Assembly (NCBI GenBank): GCA_963842455.1
Contig: CAWJHE010000013.1
Span: forward strand, 186,001 to 250,000
Length of the DNA stretch: 64,000 bases
Reading direction: 5' to 3'
Source of the DNA: CAWJHE01 sp963842455
GTDB taxonomy: Bacteria; Chloroflexota; Anaerolineae; Anaerolineales; UBA4823
The translations under genes were made by a program, and so were the position numbers. The notes under the pieces were generated by a model that saw only the letters and a list, made by a program, of their open reading frames with translations, was not told the origin of the DNA and ran no database searches. Shown piece after piece: positions 27,046 to 35,550 of the stretch (position 1 is its first letter; each line of letters begins with the position of its first letter).

Positions 27046-27717
27046 TTATGCCTGATCACTTTCAGGCTGAGCAGGACTCTCAAGCTCAGCTTGTTTTTGG
27101 GCAGTATAGTTTCTAATGGTTTCGAACTGGCGCGGATCCATTACATCAGGACCAAGCACGGGAATTGGCACCGCTTCGATCGATTCTTTTCGATACCAGG
27201 GCACGGTTTTGATGGATTGATGATCAATTTTCTTTTGAAGGGTTATCAACCCATGAATAAGCGCCTGAGGAGTTGGCGGGCAACCAGGGATATATACATC
27301 TACTGGGATGTATTTATCAACACCAGAAACTACGTTATAGCCTTCCTTGAAGGGACCGCCACCTGAAGCGCAAGCACCCATCGCGACCACATATTTGGGT
27401 TCTGGCATTTGGTTATACAAACGCACAATTTGTGGAATCATTTTTTTGGTAACTGTGCCAGATACAATCATCAAATCAGCCTGACGCGGGCTTGGACGCA
27501 TGACTTCCATACCAAAGCGAGAGAAGTCATAACGGCTGGCTGCCGTGCAGATCATTTCAATCGCACAACAGGCTAAACCAAACATGAGCGGCCAGATTGA
27601 GGAACGACGCCCCCAGTTATAAATTTTATCTAAGGTCGTAATACTGACTGATTGTTGTAATTCTGGAGGAATATCATATTTTGTTGAATTGATATTTTCA
27701 CGTTTCATATCGTTCAT
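27046..27717 (-). CDS. nuoB: NADH-quinone oxidoreductase subunit NuoB
   Basis: A 223-residue subunit that holds cluster N2. Cluster cysteines are seen in FGLACCAIEM near residue 49, GACASGGGP near 113 and PGCPPTPQAL near 145. It passes electrons to quinone in the NuoD pocket. The gene overlaps iscX by 4 bases and precedes nuoCD. No other complex I subunits (A, E-H, J-N) are in the window. Confidence 0.95.
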   Translation of the reverse strand: MNDMKRENINSTKYDIPPELQQSVSITTLDKIYNWGRRSSIWPLMFGLACCAIEMICTAASRYDFSRFGMEVMRPSPRQADLMIVSGTVTKKMIPQIVRLYNQMPEPKYVVAMGACASGGGPFKEGYNVVSGVDKYIPVDVYIPGCPPTPQALIHGLITLQKKIDHQSIKTVPWYRKESIEAVPIPVLGPDVMDPRQFETIRNYTAQKQAELESPAQPESDQA

Positions 27718-27917
27718 AAGGGATTTACCTCCTCAAACCATTCCTGGTAAATTGCCATTAGAATGCCATCATTGGCTAACTCAGGGTCATCCTGAAAATC
27801 ATCCAATTCAAGAGTCCAATGGTAGATCATACCTAAGGAGACTTGATCCAGATTGGTTTCTGGTCGCTGCGCACGAAGAGCCAGTGCTATTGCATAAGAG
27901 TCATCCCAGGTATACAT
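27714..27917 (-). CDS. iscX: IscX-like Fe-S assembly accessory protein
   Basis: A small acidic protein of 67 residues with the IscX pattern: a Trp-Asp start (MYTWDDSYAIALAL), then WTLELDDFQDDPELAN near 34-49 and a helix ending YQEWFEE. IscX binds IscS and iron and tunes cluster synthesis. Being first in the nuoB-nuoCD-nuoI transcript links cluster supply to complex I assembly. Overlaps nuoB by 4 bases. Confidence 0.82.
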   Translation of the reverse strand: MYTWDDSYAIALALRAQRPETNLDQVSLGMIYHWTLELDDFQDDPELANDGILMAIYQEWFEEVNPL

Positions 27918-27999
27918 ATGTGAAATATTATACTCGCTTTTTTTGCTCTACAATAGACTATAAACGTCAATATATATTTTCGTATATAGTGTTACGGTG

Positions 28000-28005
28000 T
28001 ATAAT
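28000..28005 (+). promoter_or_regulatory. -10 element suggesting a leaderless mRNA for the SufR-like gene
   Basis: TATAAT ends 6 bases before the GTG start at 28012, so transcription would begin at or within a base or two of the start codon. No Shine-Dalgarno is present. The same TATAATTAA(A/G)GT string recurs at 28651 and 28710. Confidence 0.5.
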
Positions 28006-28011
28006 TAAAGT

Positions 28012-28638
28012 GTGAAAACCTCAAGAGAAAAAGTCCTCGATTATATTCGCTCACACTCAGTAGCCTCCGCCACGGATATTAGCCAGGCTTTGAAAATGAC
28101 TTCAGCGAATGCCCGGCACCACATTCAAATTTTACTTTCTCAGGGCTTGCTTGAGCCTTCTGGAGAACGACAGCAAACCGGCAAAGGGCGCCCAATGCAG
28201 CTCTACCGCCTATCCCAGCAAGCAGCTGGCGATAATCTCCACCTGTTAGCTGATGCTGTCCTTGTGTGCTTGCAGGAACAACAAGGCGCTGAGAACTATC
28301 TTCAAAGTCTCGAAAAAATTGCATCTTACCTGGCGACTGGTGCAAACAAGCCGGAATTACCCCAACCCATTAAAACTCTGCACCTAAGCCAAAAATTAGT
28401 ATCATCGATTAAAACGCTTAATCGATTAAATTATCAGGCTCGTTGGGAAGCGCACCGTGATGGTCCTCGCATCTTTTTGGGCCGTTGCCCCTATCAGAAA
28501 ATTCTTGATCAACACCCAGAGCTATGCCAAATGGATCGTTCCTTGCTGGAGTTGATCACATCCAGCTCTGCAACACAAATTGCGCGCTTAGCCAGGGACC
28601 AATCTGGCGCCACCTACTGCCTTTTCTCTATAAAATAG
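28012..28638 (+). CDS. SufR-like winged-helix regulator with a probable Fe-S site
   Basis: 208 residues: an N-terminal winged helix (about 1-70, KVLDYIRSHSVASATDISQAL) and a C-terminal part with GRCPYQKILDQHPELCQMD and a late cysteine in ATYCLFSI. That C-x12-C...C pattern matches SufR-type repressors, where cysteines bind a 4Fe-4S cluster. It is divergent from iscX-nuo, fitting control of that operon by cluster status. GTG start without a leader. Ends in TAG. Confidence 0.75.
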   Translation: MKTSREKVLDYIRSHSVASATDISQALKMTSANARHHIQILLSQGLLEPSGERQQTGKGRPMQLYRLSQQAAGDNLHLLADAVLVCLQEQQGAENYLQSLEKIASYLATGANKPELPQPIKTLHLSQKLVSSIKTLNRLNYQARWEAHRDGPRIFLGRCPYQKILDQHPELCQMDRSLLELITSSSATQIARLARDQSGATYCLFSIK

Positions 28639-28875
28639 AACGTACAGCAATATAATTAAAGTCATCTGTCAGATTTGCTAATTACTCCCAAATTAATGGA
28701 CAATTAGAATATAATTAAGGTGGACTGCGTATTAAAAACTTAATCACAGCCAGATGTGATCAGTCCAGAACGATTCCAAATAACCTAAAAATATTTTACG
28801 GAACACTGGGTCGGCGCGAGATTTAAGTAAGTGTGATTCCTTTCGCATTATTTACTAAAAACCAGGAGTATCCCC

Positions 28876-30000
28876 ATGATTAAAAATCCAAAACCCCTCA
28901 AATCTTCATTCAACACCAAACCAATCAAAATTTTCTTTTTTCTTAGTGTTCTTTTCATTGTCACACTTGGCTGTACTTTTTCCACCGAGACTGCTTCAAA
29001 TGACGATCTGGAAGAAACCCAAATAGCTTTAGGTATCCAACAAACTCTGCTAGCCCAGCAAGCGGGGAATAGCCTTCAGGGAACTCTAGATTCTCAACAG
29101 GCAACTATTGATGCTCAGATGCTGCAAGCTACTATGCTGAATCAACAACCCACCATGGATATTGGCGCCACCCAGGTTGCTTTATCTGTTCAAGGAACCA
29201 TGGCTGCCGGTCAACCCCCCGTTATCAGCCCAATCGAACCAACCCAAATTCTCCCATCCGTTGCACCGGTGTCTGGTTCATCCCAAGACCTGAAAGCCTT
29301 CATGCAATCAGCCAATATCCTGCTATACGAGGATATGGTGAATGATCCCAAAGTGTACCGTTTTGTTAAGCGGACACTGGATAGCATGAACGTTTCATAC
29401 AAAGATGATGGCAGCGCCAAGGGATGGCTAAAAACCGACCTCTTAGGTGGCGCAAAAGGCGGCAATCCATGGGATTTGGTCATTATTGCCGTTGAGTACC
29501 GGGCAGGAATTTCGGGTGAATATTTTGAGTATCTAATGGATGTACTGAACCAGGGAACCTCTGTTATCGTGGAAGCGTATCATCTGGATCAGATCTCTGA
29601 AGGAACGATCAGCACGATCTTAACCAAATGCGGTGTCCAAGTATACCCTTATGTCGGTAAAACCCGGTCTCCTATCGACATCGTTGTTTGGCCTGTCAGC
29701 GGTGTAAGTCACCCGATTTTACGTGAGCCTAATAGCGGCTTATCCTTTACCAAAGCAGTTGCCTATTGGCCATACAATGATCTTGGTGATTTGGTAGCAT
29801 TGACGGGGCATGGGGATGCGCAGATATTAATGGGCACCAAGGCCACAGAAAACTCCCGCGATGGCGTTTTGACCACCTGTATGAATGGTCAATTCACGCT
29901 CATGTCATTTAGCAGCCATTCATTTTCTTTTCAGACCATGATGCCCTTATGGGAAAACATGATCACAAATGCTCTGCGAGTACGTATGGAAAGTAAGTAG
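28876..30000 (+). CDS. Lipoprotein with Gln-rich stalk and unknown C-terminal domain (paralogue 1)
   Basis: 374 residues. A signal peptide with lipobox TLGC puts the lipidated cysteine at 33. Residues about 45-135 form a Q/T/A-rich stalk with repeats of the type QQTLLAQQ, QGTLDSQQATID and QATMLNQQ. From about 145 a conserved alpha/beta domain starts SANILLYEDMV and contains PWDLVIIAVEYRAG and LREPNSGLSFTK. It resembles a flavodoxin-like or amidotransferase-like fold in pattern only; function unknown. SD AGGAG 7 bases before ATG. A hairpin separates it from its paralogue. Confidence 0.85.
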   Translation: MIKNPKPLKSSFNTKPIKIFFFLSVLFIVTLGCTFSTETASNDDLEETQIALGIQQTLLAQQAGNSLQGTLDSQQATIDAQMLQATMLNQQPTMDIGATQVALSVQGTMAAGQPPVISPIEPTQILPSVAPVSGSSQDLKAFMQSANILLYEDMVNDPKVYRFVKRTLDSMNVSYKDDGSAKGWLKTDLLGGAKGGNPWDLVIIAVEYRAGISGEYFEYLMDVLNQGTSVIVEAYHLDQISEGTISTILTKCGVQVYPYVGKTRSPIDIVVWPVSGVSHPILREPNSGLSFTKAVAYWPYNDLGDLVALTGHGDAQILMGTKATENSRDGVLTTCMNGQFTLMSFSSHSFSFQTMMPLWENMITNALRVRMESK

Positions 30001-30014
30001 AGAGCTTCATCCAA

Positions 30015-30047
30015 GGCTGGAAGATTTCTCTTCCAGCCTAAACTTTT
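30015..30047 (+). terminator. Hairpin between the two lipoprotein genes
   Basis: Arms GGCTGGAAGA/TCTTCCAGCC with a 4-base loop, then TAAACTTTTT. It may partly terminate, giving less of the second gene. Confidence 0.7.
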
Positions 30048-30061
30048 TAAGGAGCATCGAA

Positions 30062-31189
30062 ATGAATAAATTTCCGGTTATCTTGACCGAGCGTCATAGC
30101 CACAAAGCAACTCTACAGCTAGTGTTGATTATTGCATTGGTTACTCTCTCAGGCTGCAGCATGTTAAACACTTCCAATGAACCAAACGGTTATCAAGAAA
30201 CCCTGGTAAATCTTCAAATTCAACAAACAATGGTTTCTCAAGAGCAGGCAGGTGGCTTACAACAGACTTTAGCTGCCCAAAACTCCACCATGCAGGCCCA
30301 AGAAGCACAACAGGCTACACAAGCTGCGCAGCTGCCACCTCAATCGCCAACTGAAGACCCCAGCATAGCCATCCAAGAGACCATCCAGGCACAACAACCC
30401 ACAACTCAGGCTGTAGCTTCTGCTACACCAGAAATGATTGAGCCAAGCCCGACCATTGATCTGATTTCCCAGATGAAGTCGGCAAATATCTTGCTCTACG
30501 AAGATATGGTCGCCAATACCGATACAAACCGGTATGTAAAAGATACACTGGATAGAATGGGCTTAACTTATAAAGATGATGGCAATGCTCAGGGATGGTT
30601 TAAGTCAGATATCCTTAGTGGAGCGCCAAATGGAAAACCCTGGGATTTAGTAATTGTTGCCGCTGAAGCAAAGACGGGCGTACAAGGCGAATTCTTTGAA
30701 TATATTACGGATGTTCTAAATACTGGATCATCCGTCATCTTAGAAGTCTGGTACCTGGATCAAGTTGCGGGTGGAACTGCCAGCATTCTGCTGGAAAAAT
30801 GTGGCGTGGAGTTCGAAAAAGATTGGAGCAAAGTTCCCCCATCTCGGATGGTAATGTTTCCCCTCAACGCTGAGCATCCTATCATGCGTGAACCAAATTC
30901 AGCCCTTTCATTCACAAAAGTTACCAGCTATTGGTGGGATGAGACCCTGGTGAATGTCTTTGACATTGGCGATTGGGTAAGGGTTGTTCCTGGCGGTGAT
31001 GCCAGTCTGCTGGTGGGAACAATTGCCAAAGAAAAAATGACTCATGGCACAGTTGCTGTTTGCATCGATGACCGGCTGATTCTCCAAACCTTCTCCTCAC
31101 ATCAGCTCAGCTATAATGCCATGACCCCGGTATGGGAAAATTATATCTATCATGCCTTGAAGGTTCGCTTTGAAAATTTCACCCCATGA
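30062..31189 (+). CDS. Lipoprotein with Gln-rich stalk and unknown C-terminal domain (paralogue 2)
   Basis: 375 residues, clearly homologous to the gene before it: lipobox LSGC (Cys 32), a Q-rich stalk (about 45-130), then KSANILLYEDMV, PWDLVIVAAEAKTG and MREPNSALSFTKV. The ATG at 30062 is chosen because AAGGAG precedes it; the frame upstream runs into the first gene. The pair is a tandem duplication; both would be exposed outside the membrane. Confidence 0.85.
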   Translation: MNKFPVILTERHSHKATLQLVLIIALVTLSGCSMLNTSNEPNGYQETLVNLQIQQTMVSQEQAGGLQQTLAAQNSTMQAQEAQQATQAAQLPPQSPTEDPSIAIQETIQAQQPTTQAVASATPEMIEPSPTIDLISQMKSANILLYEDMVANTDTNRYVKDTLDRMGLTYKDDGNAQGWFKSDILSGAPNGKPWDLVIVAAEAKTGVQGEFFEYITDVLNTGSSVILEVWYLDQVAGGTASILLEKCGVEFEKDWSKVPPSRMVMFPLNAEHPIMREPNSALSFTKVTSYWWDETLVNVFDIGDWVRVVPGGDASLLVGTIAKEKMTHGTVAVCIDDRLILQTFSSHQLSYNAMTPVWENYIYHALKVRFENFTP

Positions 31190-31213
31190 TTGCCACATGA
31201 AGAGGACTGGAAA

Positions 31214-31696
31214 ATGACCATTGGTAAATTCTTGGGTGGCATCGGCGCTCTGGTATGGGACAGTAAATCCCAGAAATATTTACTCCTCCGCAGGGCTGCC
31301 CAGCGCGACTTCAAGGCAGGCGCATGGGAATGTGTCACCGGACGTGTCGATCAAGGAGAATCCTTTGAAGATGCCCTTCATCGAGAGGTTATGGAGGAAA
31401 TAAACGCACAAGTGCATATCGATTTCATTATTGCCACCTCACACTTTTACCGCGGAGATCCTACTCCAGATAATGAATTGCTCAGTGTGATTTATGGATG
31501 TACAATCAAAAACTCTAATCAGGTGGTAATCGGCAGCGAGCATTCAGAGTTTGGATGGTTTTCTGCCAGCGAAGCGTTGGATTTTCTGCACAAGAATCAC
31601 TGGCTTCATGGAGTCATTCTTCGGGCAGAGAAACTTAGAAAATTTTTACCCACTGAATTAAAAGATGAATTTCAGCAAAGAGGATTTGAAATTTAG
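31214..31696 (+). CDS. Nudix hydrolase
   Basis: About 160 residues with a full Nudix box: GRVDQGESFEDALHREVMEE near residues 47-66. The family hydrolyses nucleoside diphosphates linked to another group; substrate unknown. ATG at 31214 has AGAGGA before it; a TTG at 31190 is an alternative. The stop TAG is followed at once, in the same frame, by the ATG of the next gene. Confidence 0.88.
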   Translation: MTIGKFLGGIGALVWDSKSQKYLLLRRAAQRDFKAGAWECVTGRVDQGESFEDALHREVMEEINAQVHIDFIIATSHFYRGDPTPDNELLSVIYGCTIKNSNQVVIGSEHSEFGWFSASEALDFLHKNHWLHGVILRAEKLRKFLPTELKDEFQQRGFEI

Positions 31697-32131
31697 ATGC
31701 TAAGAAAAAGTAAAAAAAGCGCGATCTTATTGAGTGCAATAACCGTATTCTTTTTTACCCTTGTTAATGCAATAGAGAATATCCTGGTTCCTTATCTAAA
31801 AACCGGTAGAATTCAAGCGATTGTTGAAAATCCTGAATACTTGACTCAACCATCTAATTTGATCGCATTGATCAGTATTCTAGGCGCATTATTGATTATT
31901 ATGATTTTACTGGGTGCTTACTGGCTATATCGCTTTTTTGGTGAAAAATATTATGGTGTTCGCGGAGCAATCCGGTGGGCTATCTTCGGCTCTCTCTTCG
32001 CGGTCTTGATTGTCGCTCCTGAATGGGTATTACCCAATCATTGGCGTCTGATGATCAATCTACTGAAATTTGCAAGTGTTTTTCTTGCCTTCTTTATATC
32101 CAGGATAATCATTCCTTTCAAAGATTCTTAA
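31697..32131 (+). CDS. Small integral membrane protein, unknown
   Basis: 144 residues with a basic N-terminus and four hydrophobic stretches (about 10-30, 52-75, 93-112, 118-138). No family recognised. No spacer separates it from the Nudix stop and its SD (AGAGGA, 12 bases away) is poorly placed, so it depends on coupling or on reading through the TAG. Confidence 0.7.
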   Translation: MLRKSKKSAILLSAITVFFFTLVNAIENILVPYLKTGRIQAIVENPEYLTQPSNLIALISILGALLIIMILLGAYWLYRFFGEKYYGVRGAIRWAIFGSLFAVLIVAPEWVLPNHWRLMINLLKFASVFLAFFISRIIIPFKDS

Positions 32132-32142
32132 ACCAAAAGAAC

Positions 32143-32991
32143 TTAGTGTTCACTCCTTAATGACTTATTTGTCGGCAGCAGGTTGCTGACATTTTTACTT
32201 GATTTCCACGCATACGCTGCCCAGAAACCCATCGCACCCAAGGCAATCAAGGCTGGTCCCCACAGCCCTGTAATAGCTGCACCAGCGATGTTTCCCAATC
32301 CAATGATGGCATAGATGAAAATGGCTATTCTTACCATGGTGGTTGTAGGATAACAATGCTCACTCTTTTCCGTACTGATGAATAACTGAAATGCCAGCAA
32401 AATCAGGAATGAAGTGAACCACCATCCAAAGTAATTCTGGAACGGAATACCAAAATAACCACCGGGTGTTTCCCAAACCCAATGCTCTTGCTTAACCATC
32501 ACCGGGTCCAGAACCAAATCCCAGCTGGACATAATCAAACCACCCACTGCGGCAGTGATAATGATGATGAAATTGGAAGACACATTTTTCCAATTATTGA
32601 CCAGGCTGACACTCATCACATAAGATGGATAGAGCATCATAAACCAGGTAACCGGAATTAAGTAAGGGGTTAATCCCAGGAATAATGGACCCAAGCGATA
32701 GGTGTAATGGTAACGACCATAGAGTAAACCGGTAGCCACTCCAAATGATTCGAGAAAAAGGCTTCCCAAACCTGTAATCAAAATAAACTTCACGGCTCGA
32801 TTCCTGCCCAAGAAAGACCAGGCATGCAAGGCAGATGAGGCTACACCGGCAACTGGAGAAACCATCGCAATCCATAAATAGGCTGGACTATGGATAACTC
32901 GAAGCAATATCATTGAGAAGGTCAATATCGCCAGCAAAACCACTGCCAGGATTAACCAGCGATGTAAGTTATATCTGCCTGAGTAGTTCAT
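32143..32991 (-). CDS. Carotenoid-biosynthesis-type membrane protein (CruF/DUF422 family)
   Basis: 282 residues with about eight membrane segments. The pattern ESFGVATGLLYGRYHYTY near residue 80, followed by GPLFLGLTPYLIPVTWFMM, matches the family that includes bacterioruberin hydratase and CruF. Possible role: hydration or modification of carotenoid ends. No other carotenoid gene is adjacent, so the role is only a family-based suggestion. Confidence 0.72.
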   Translation of the reverse strand: MNYSGRYNLHRWLILAVVLLAILTFSMILLRVIHSPAYLWIAMVSPVAGVASSALHAWSFLGRNRAVKFILITGLGSLFLESFGVATGLLYGRYHYTYRLGPLFLGLTPYLIPVTWFMMLYPSYVMSVSLVNNWKNVSSNFIIIITAAVGGLIMSSWDLVLDPVMVKQEHWVWETPGGYFGIPFQNYFGWWFTSFLILLAFQLFISTEKSEHCYPTTTMVRIAIFIYAIIGLGNIAGAAITGLWGPALIALGAMGFWAAYAWKSSKNVSNLLPTNKSLRSEH

Positions 32992-33030
32992 TTATTTGGG
33001 ACTAGAATCAAGAAAAGGAGCAATCAGGGA

Positions 33031-33064
33031 ATTCTCCCCATAAAAGCGCTTTTATGGGGAGAAT
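33031..33064. repeat. Perfect 34-base palindrome between ccmD and the CruF-type gene
   Basis: Two 17-base arms without a spacer, beginning ATTCTCCCCATAAAAG. It lies 8 bases after the ccmD stop on the minus strand. There is no T run, so it could be an RNA 3' stem that ends or protects the ccm message. Confidence 0.8.
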
Positions 33065-33072
33065 AATTGAAG

Positions 33073-33243
33073 TTATGCTTCGATTTTTTCTTCCAATTCT
33101 TTAAGCATGTCTAACTCTTGCTTAGAATTTCGGGAGCGAAGGTAAATACTTAGGATATAAAGCGCCATAACACCAAATATAATCGCATATCCAGCAATGA
33201 AATAAGCTGTTGTATCGGCAGGGGCATCTTGTAAGAATAACAT
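33073..33243 (-). CDS. ccmD: CcmD-like small haem exporter subunit
   Basis: A 56-residue protein that begins MLFLQDAPADTTAYFIAGYA, has one membrane helix (about 12-35) and a charged C-terminal helix LDMLKELEEKIEA. Size, topology and position after ccmC match CcmD, which helps release haem-loaded CcmE. SD AGGAG lies 6 bases before the ATG at 33243; an ATG two codons earlier is possible. Confidence 0.75.
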   Translation of the reverse strand: MLFLQDAPADTTAYFIAGYAIIFGVMALYILSIYLRSRNSKQELDMLKELEEKIEA

Positions 33244-33260
33244 TTCCATCTCCTGATTAT

Positions 33261-33959
33261 TTATGCCATTGTCTTTAATTTTAATTGCTCGACCTTATCT
33301 TCCAGGCGTCCTAATCGAACTCGGTGCCACAAAATATCCACAAAGACAACGGAGAAGGCAAACAAACTAAATAGAAAGGTCTGGAGCATTGCAGGAGTCA
33401 TATCAAACTGCCCTTCAGAGCCTGGTTGGTTTGAGCCAATCACGGTTGGGTGGATCGTGCGGAAGAGCCTTGCAGAGAAGAAAGTCAGAGGCACACTGAC
33501 AAAACCAATAATGGCATAAACAGCTCCAAATCGTGCTCTACGGCTCGGATCTTCAATTCCGGCACGCAGCATCAGATATGCAGCATAAATCAATTCCATG
33601 ATCGTTGCTGTGGTCAAGCGCGGATCCCAGGTCCACCAGGTATTCCAGATAGGCCGAGCCCAGATAGAACCAGTGACAATATTGATAAACGCGAAAATCA
33701 TTCCTATTTCAACGGCTGCCACGCCCACGATATCCCAATTTCGTAGACCTTTAGCCAGGTACATAATTCCGGCAAATGCAGCCACAAAAAACGATAACAT
33801 TCCTACCCATCCGGCAGCTACGTGGAAATAGAAAACTTTTTGAACATCACCCATGACACGTTCAGTAGGTGTGTAGAAAAATACCAATGCAGACGCAGCG
33901 AGAAAAAATAAAAGTGTCACGCCATCGAGTATAGCTAGCGACCTCGGTTTTGCTTCCAT
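33261..33959 (-). CDS. ccmC: Haem exporter subunit CcmC
   Basis: 232 residues, six membrane segments, with the tryptophan-rich haem-handling motif NTWWTWDPRLTT near residue 107 and flanking histidines (FYFHVAAGW; RTIHPTV). It presents haem to CcmE outside the membrane. Between ccmB and ccmD. Confidence 0.93.
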   Translation of the reverse strand: MEAKPRSLAILDGVTLLFFLAASALVFFYTPTERVMGDVQKVFYFHVAAGWVGMLSFFVAAFAGIMYLAKGLRNWDIVGVAAVEIGMIFAFINIVTGSIWARPIWNTWWTWDPRLTTATIMELIYAAYLMLRAGIEDPSRRARFGAVYAIIGFVSVPLTFFSARLFRTIHPTVIGSNQPGSEGQFDMTPAMLQTFLFSLFAFSVVFVDILWHRVRLGRLEDKVEQLKLKTMA

Positions 33960-34001
33960 AAAAAAACTCCTTTGGGTGAAATTTTTCAGTTACAAAATCA
34001 A

Positions 34002-34748
34002 TTACTCTTCAACAACATAATCAAAAACCATAAAAGCAATGGCAGTGAAAATTACATCATACACAATTAAGAGATTAAGCCAGGGCCAAATTTCTGCCAT
34101 CTCGATATGCGAAAGAAATCCGCTGCTTGCTTTAACGGAAGCAATGAACACCGGGATGACAACCGGGAAAAGCAAAATGGGTAACAACACATCCCGAGTT
34201 CGTGTTTGCACAGCCATGCTCGCGAGAAGAGTCCCCACTGAAACATATCCAATCGATCCCAGAAGGGTCACAATGATTAATCCTCCATTGAGCAAATTGG
34301 TATTGTATAAAATACTATACACTGGCAATACAATGGCTTCCACAATTAACATAAAAAAGAGGTTACCCAACATCTTGCCAAAATAAATCGAGCTGCGGTC
34401 AACAGGAGCAAGAAGTAAACCATCCAAGCAACCGCGATCTTTTTCCATCGCCATCGATCGATTAAGCCCCAGCGTTCCAGCAAAGGCAAAGGTTACCCAT
34501 AAAACGCCCGATGTGACACTGGATCGAGTTTTTGCATCCAGTTCGAGAGCGAAATTAAAAATCATGATTACCAGCAAGGCAAAAACCAGCATCGCTGAGA
34601 TTAATTCTCGGCTTCTTAATTCCGCGGCTAAGTCCTTCCAAACAACTGCCCATAAAGCCCGAAAATATGCTTTTAAACCAAATATCGAGTTTCTCTGAAG
34701 CAGCCTGGTAGTATCTTTGCTCAGTTTGGTGTCTCGTATATCGCCCAT
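34002..34748 (-). CDS. ccmB: Haem exporter permease CcmB
   Basis: 248 residues with six membrane segments and the CcmB pattern GLNRSMAMEKDRGCLDGLLL near residue 97. Works with CcmA to free holo-CcmE using ATP. The ATG is one codon after the ccmA TAG stop and in the same frame. Confidence 0.92.
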   Translation of the reverse strand: MGDIRDTKLSKDTTRLLQRNSIFGLKAYFRALWAVVWKDLAAELRSRELISAMLVFALLVIMIFNFALELDAKTRSSVTSGVLWVTFAFAGTLGLNRSMAMEKDRGCLDGLLLAPVDRSSIYFGKMLGNLFFMLIVEAIVLPVYSILYNTNLLNGGLIIVTLLGSIGYVSVGTLLASMAVQTRTRDVLLPILLFPVVIPVFIASVKASSGFLSHIEMAEIWPWLNLLIVYDVIFTAIAFMVFDYVVEE

Positions 34749-34751
34749 CGA

Positions 34752-35528
34752 CTAATCTCGTTTCCTATCATCCTGAATTGCCTGGCGATAAAAAGCCAAT
34801 AATTGGTTGGGCTCCACATCTGTCCGTTGAGCAGACGCCACGATCACACCTCGCGACAAAACATCGAAGCGTGAAGCCAGGTCACCAACCCTGGCAAGAT
34901 CATGCGAAGTCATAACCACCGTCCTACCACGCGCTGCTACTTCCTGCAAAACATTGTCGAGCATTAAGCAGGCATCTTGATCCAACCCAGTGTGCGGTTC
35001 GTCGAACAGCATAACATCCGGGTCATGTAGTACTGCCCTTCCAATTGCTAATCTTTGTTGCATTCCACGAGAGAATGTCCTGACCAAATCTCGCTTGCGA
35101 GAAGCTAAACCAACCAATTTAAGAACTTCTAATAGACGTTGGTGGAGATTAGCGACCCCATACATTTTTCCATAAAAAAGGAGATTTTCTTCTGCAGTCA
35201 AGTCGCCGTATAAAAGAGGGAGATGAGAAACCACACCCAAAGTTCTCCGAACAGCTGAAGCCTGCTCAGGTAATCGATTGCCTGCAATCCATACTTCACC
35301 TAAGGTCGGGCGAGAAAGTGAAGCCAGGATACGTAAAAAAGTGGTTTTTCCAGCACCATTGGGTCCTAAAAGGGCTACAAACTCCCCTGGTTGAACCTCA
35401 AAATCGACTCCACGTAAAACAGGTTTTAGACCAAAGCGTTTCACCAGTTTGCGAACAACGATTTCTGGAGGTCCAGTCCTTGCTTTAAGAATATTACTTG
35501 AAGACGAAACTTGTTCAAAGGTTGGCAT
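34752..35528 (-). CDS. ccmA: Haem exporter ATPase CcmA
   Basis: 258-residue ABC ATPase: Walker A LLGPNGAGKTTFLR near residue 53, signature TFSRGMQQRLAIGRA near 147 and Walker B VMLFDEPHTGLD near 170. Ends KRD then TAG; after TAG and one sense codon comes the ATG of ccmB in the same frame. Confidence 0.93.
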   Translation of the reverse strand: MPTFEQVSSSSNILKARTGPPEIVVRKLVKRFGLKPVLRGVDFEVQPGEFVALLGPNGAGKTTFLRILASLSRPTLGEVWIAGNRLPEQASAVRRTLGVVSHLPLLYGDLTAEENLLFYGKMYGVANLHQRLLEVLKLVGLASRKRDLVRTFSRGMQQRLAIGRAVLHDPDVMLFDEPHTGLDQDACLMLDNVLQEVAARGRTVVMTSHDLARVGDLASRFDVLSRGVIVASAQRTDVEPNQLLAFYRQAIQDDRKRD

Positions 35529-35550
35529 TTATGATTATTATCAGCAATCG

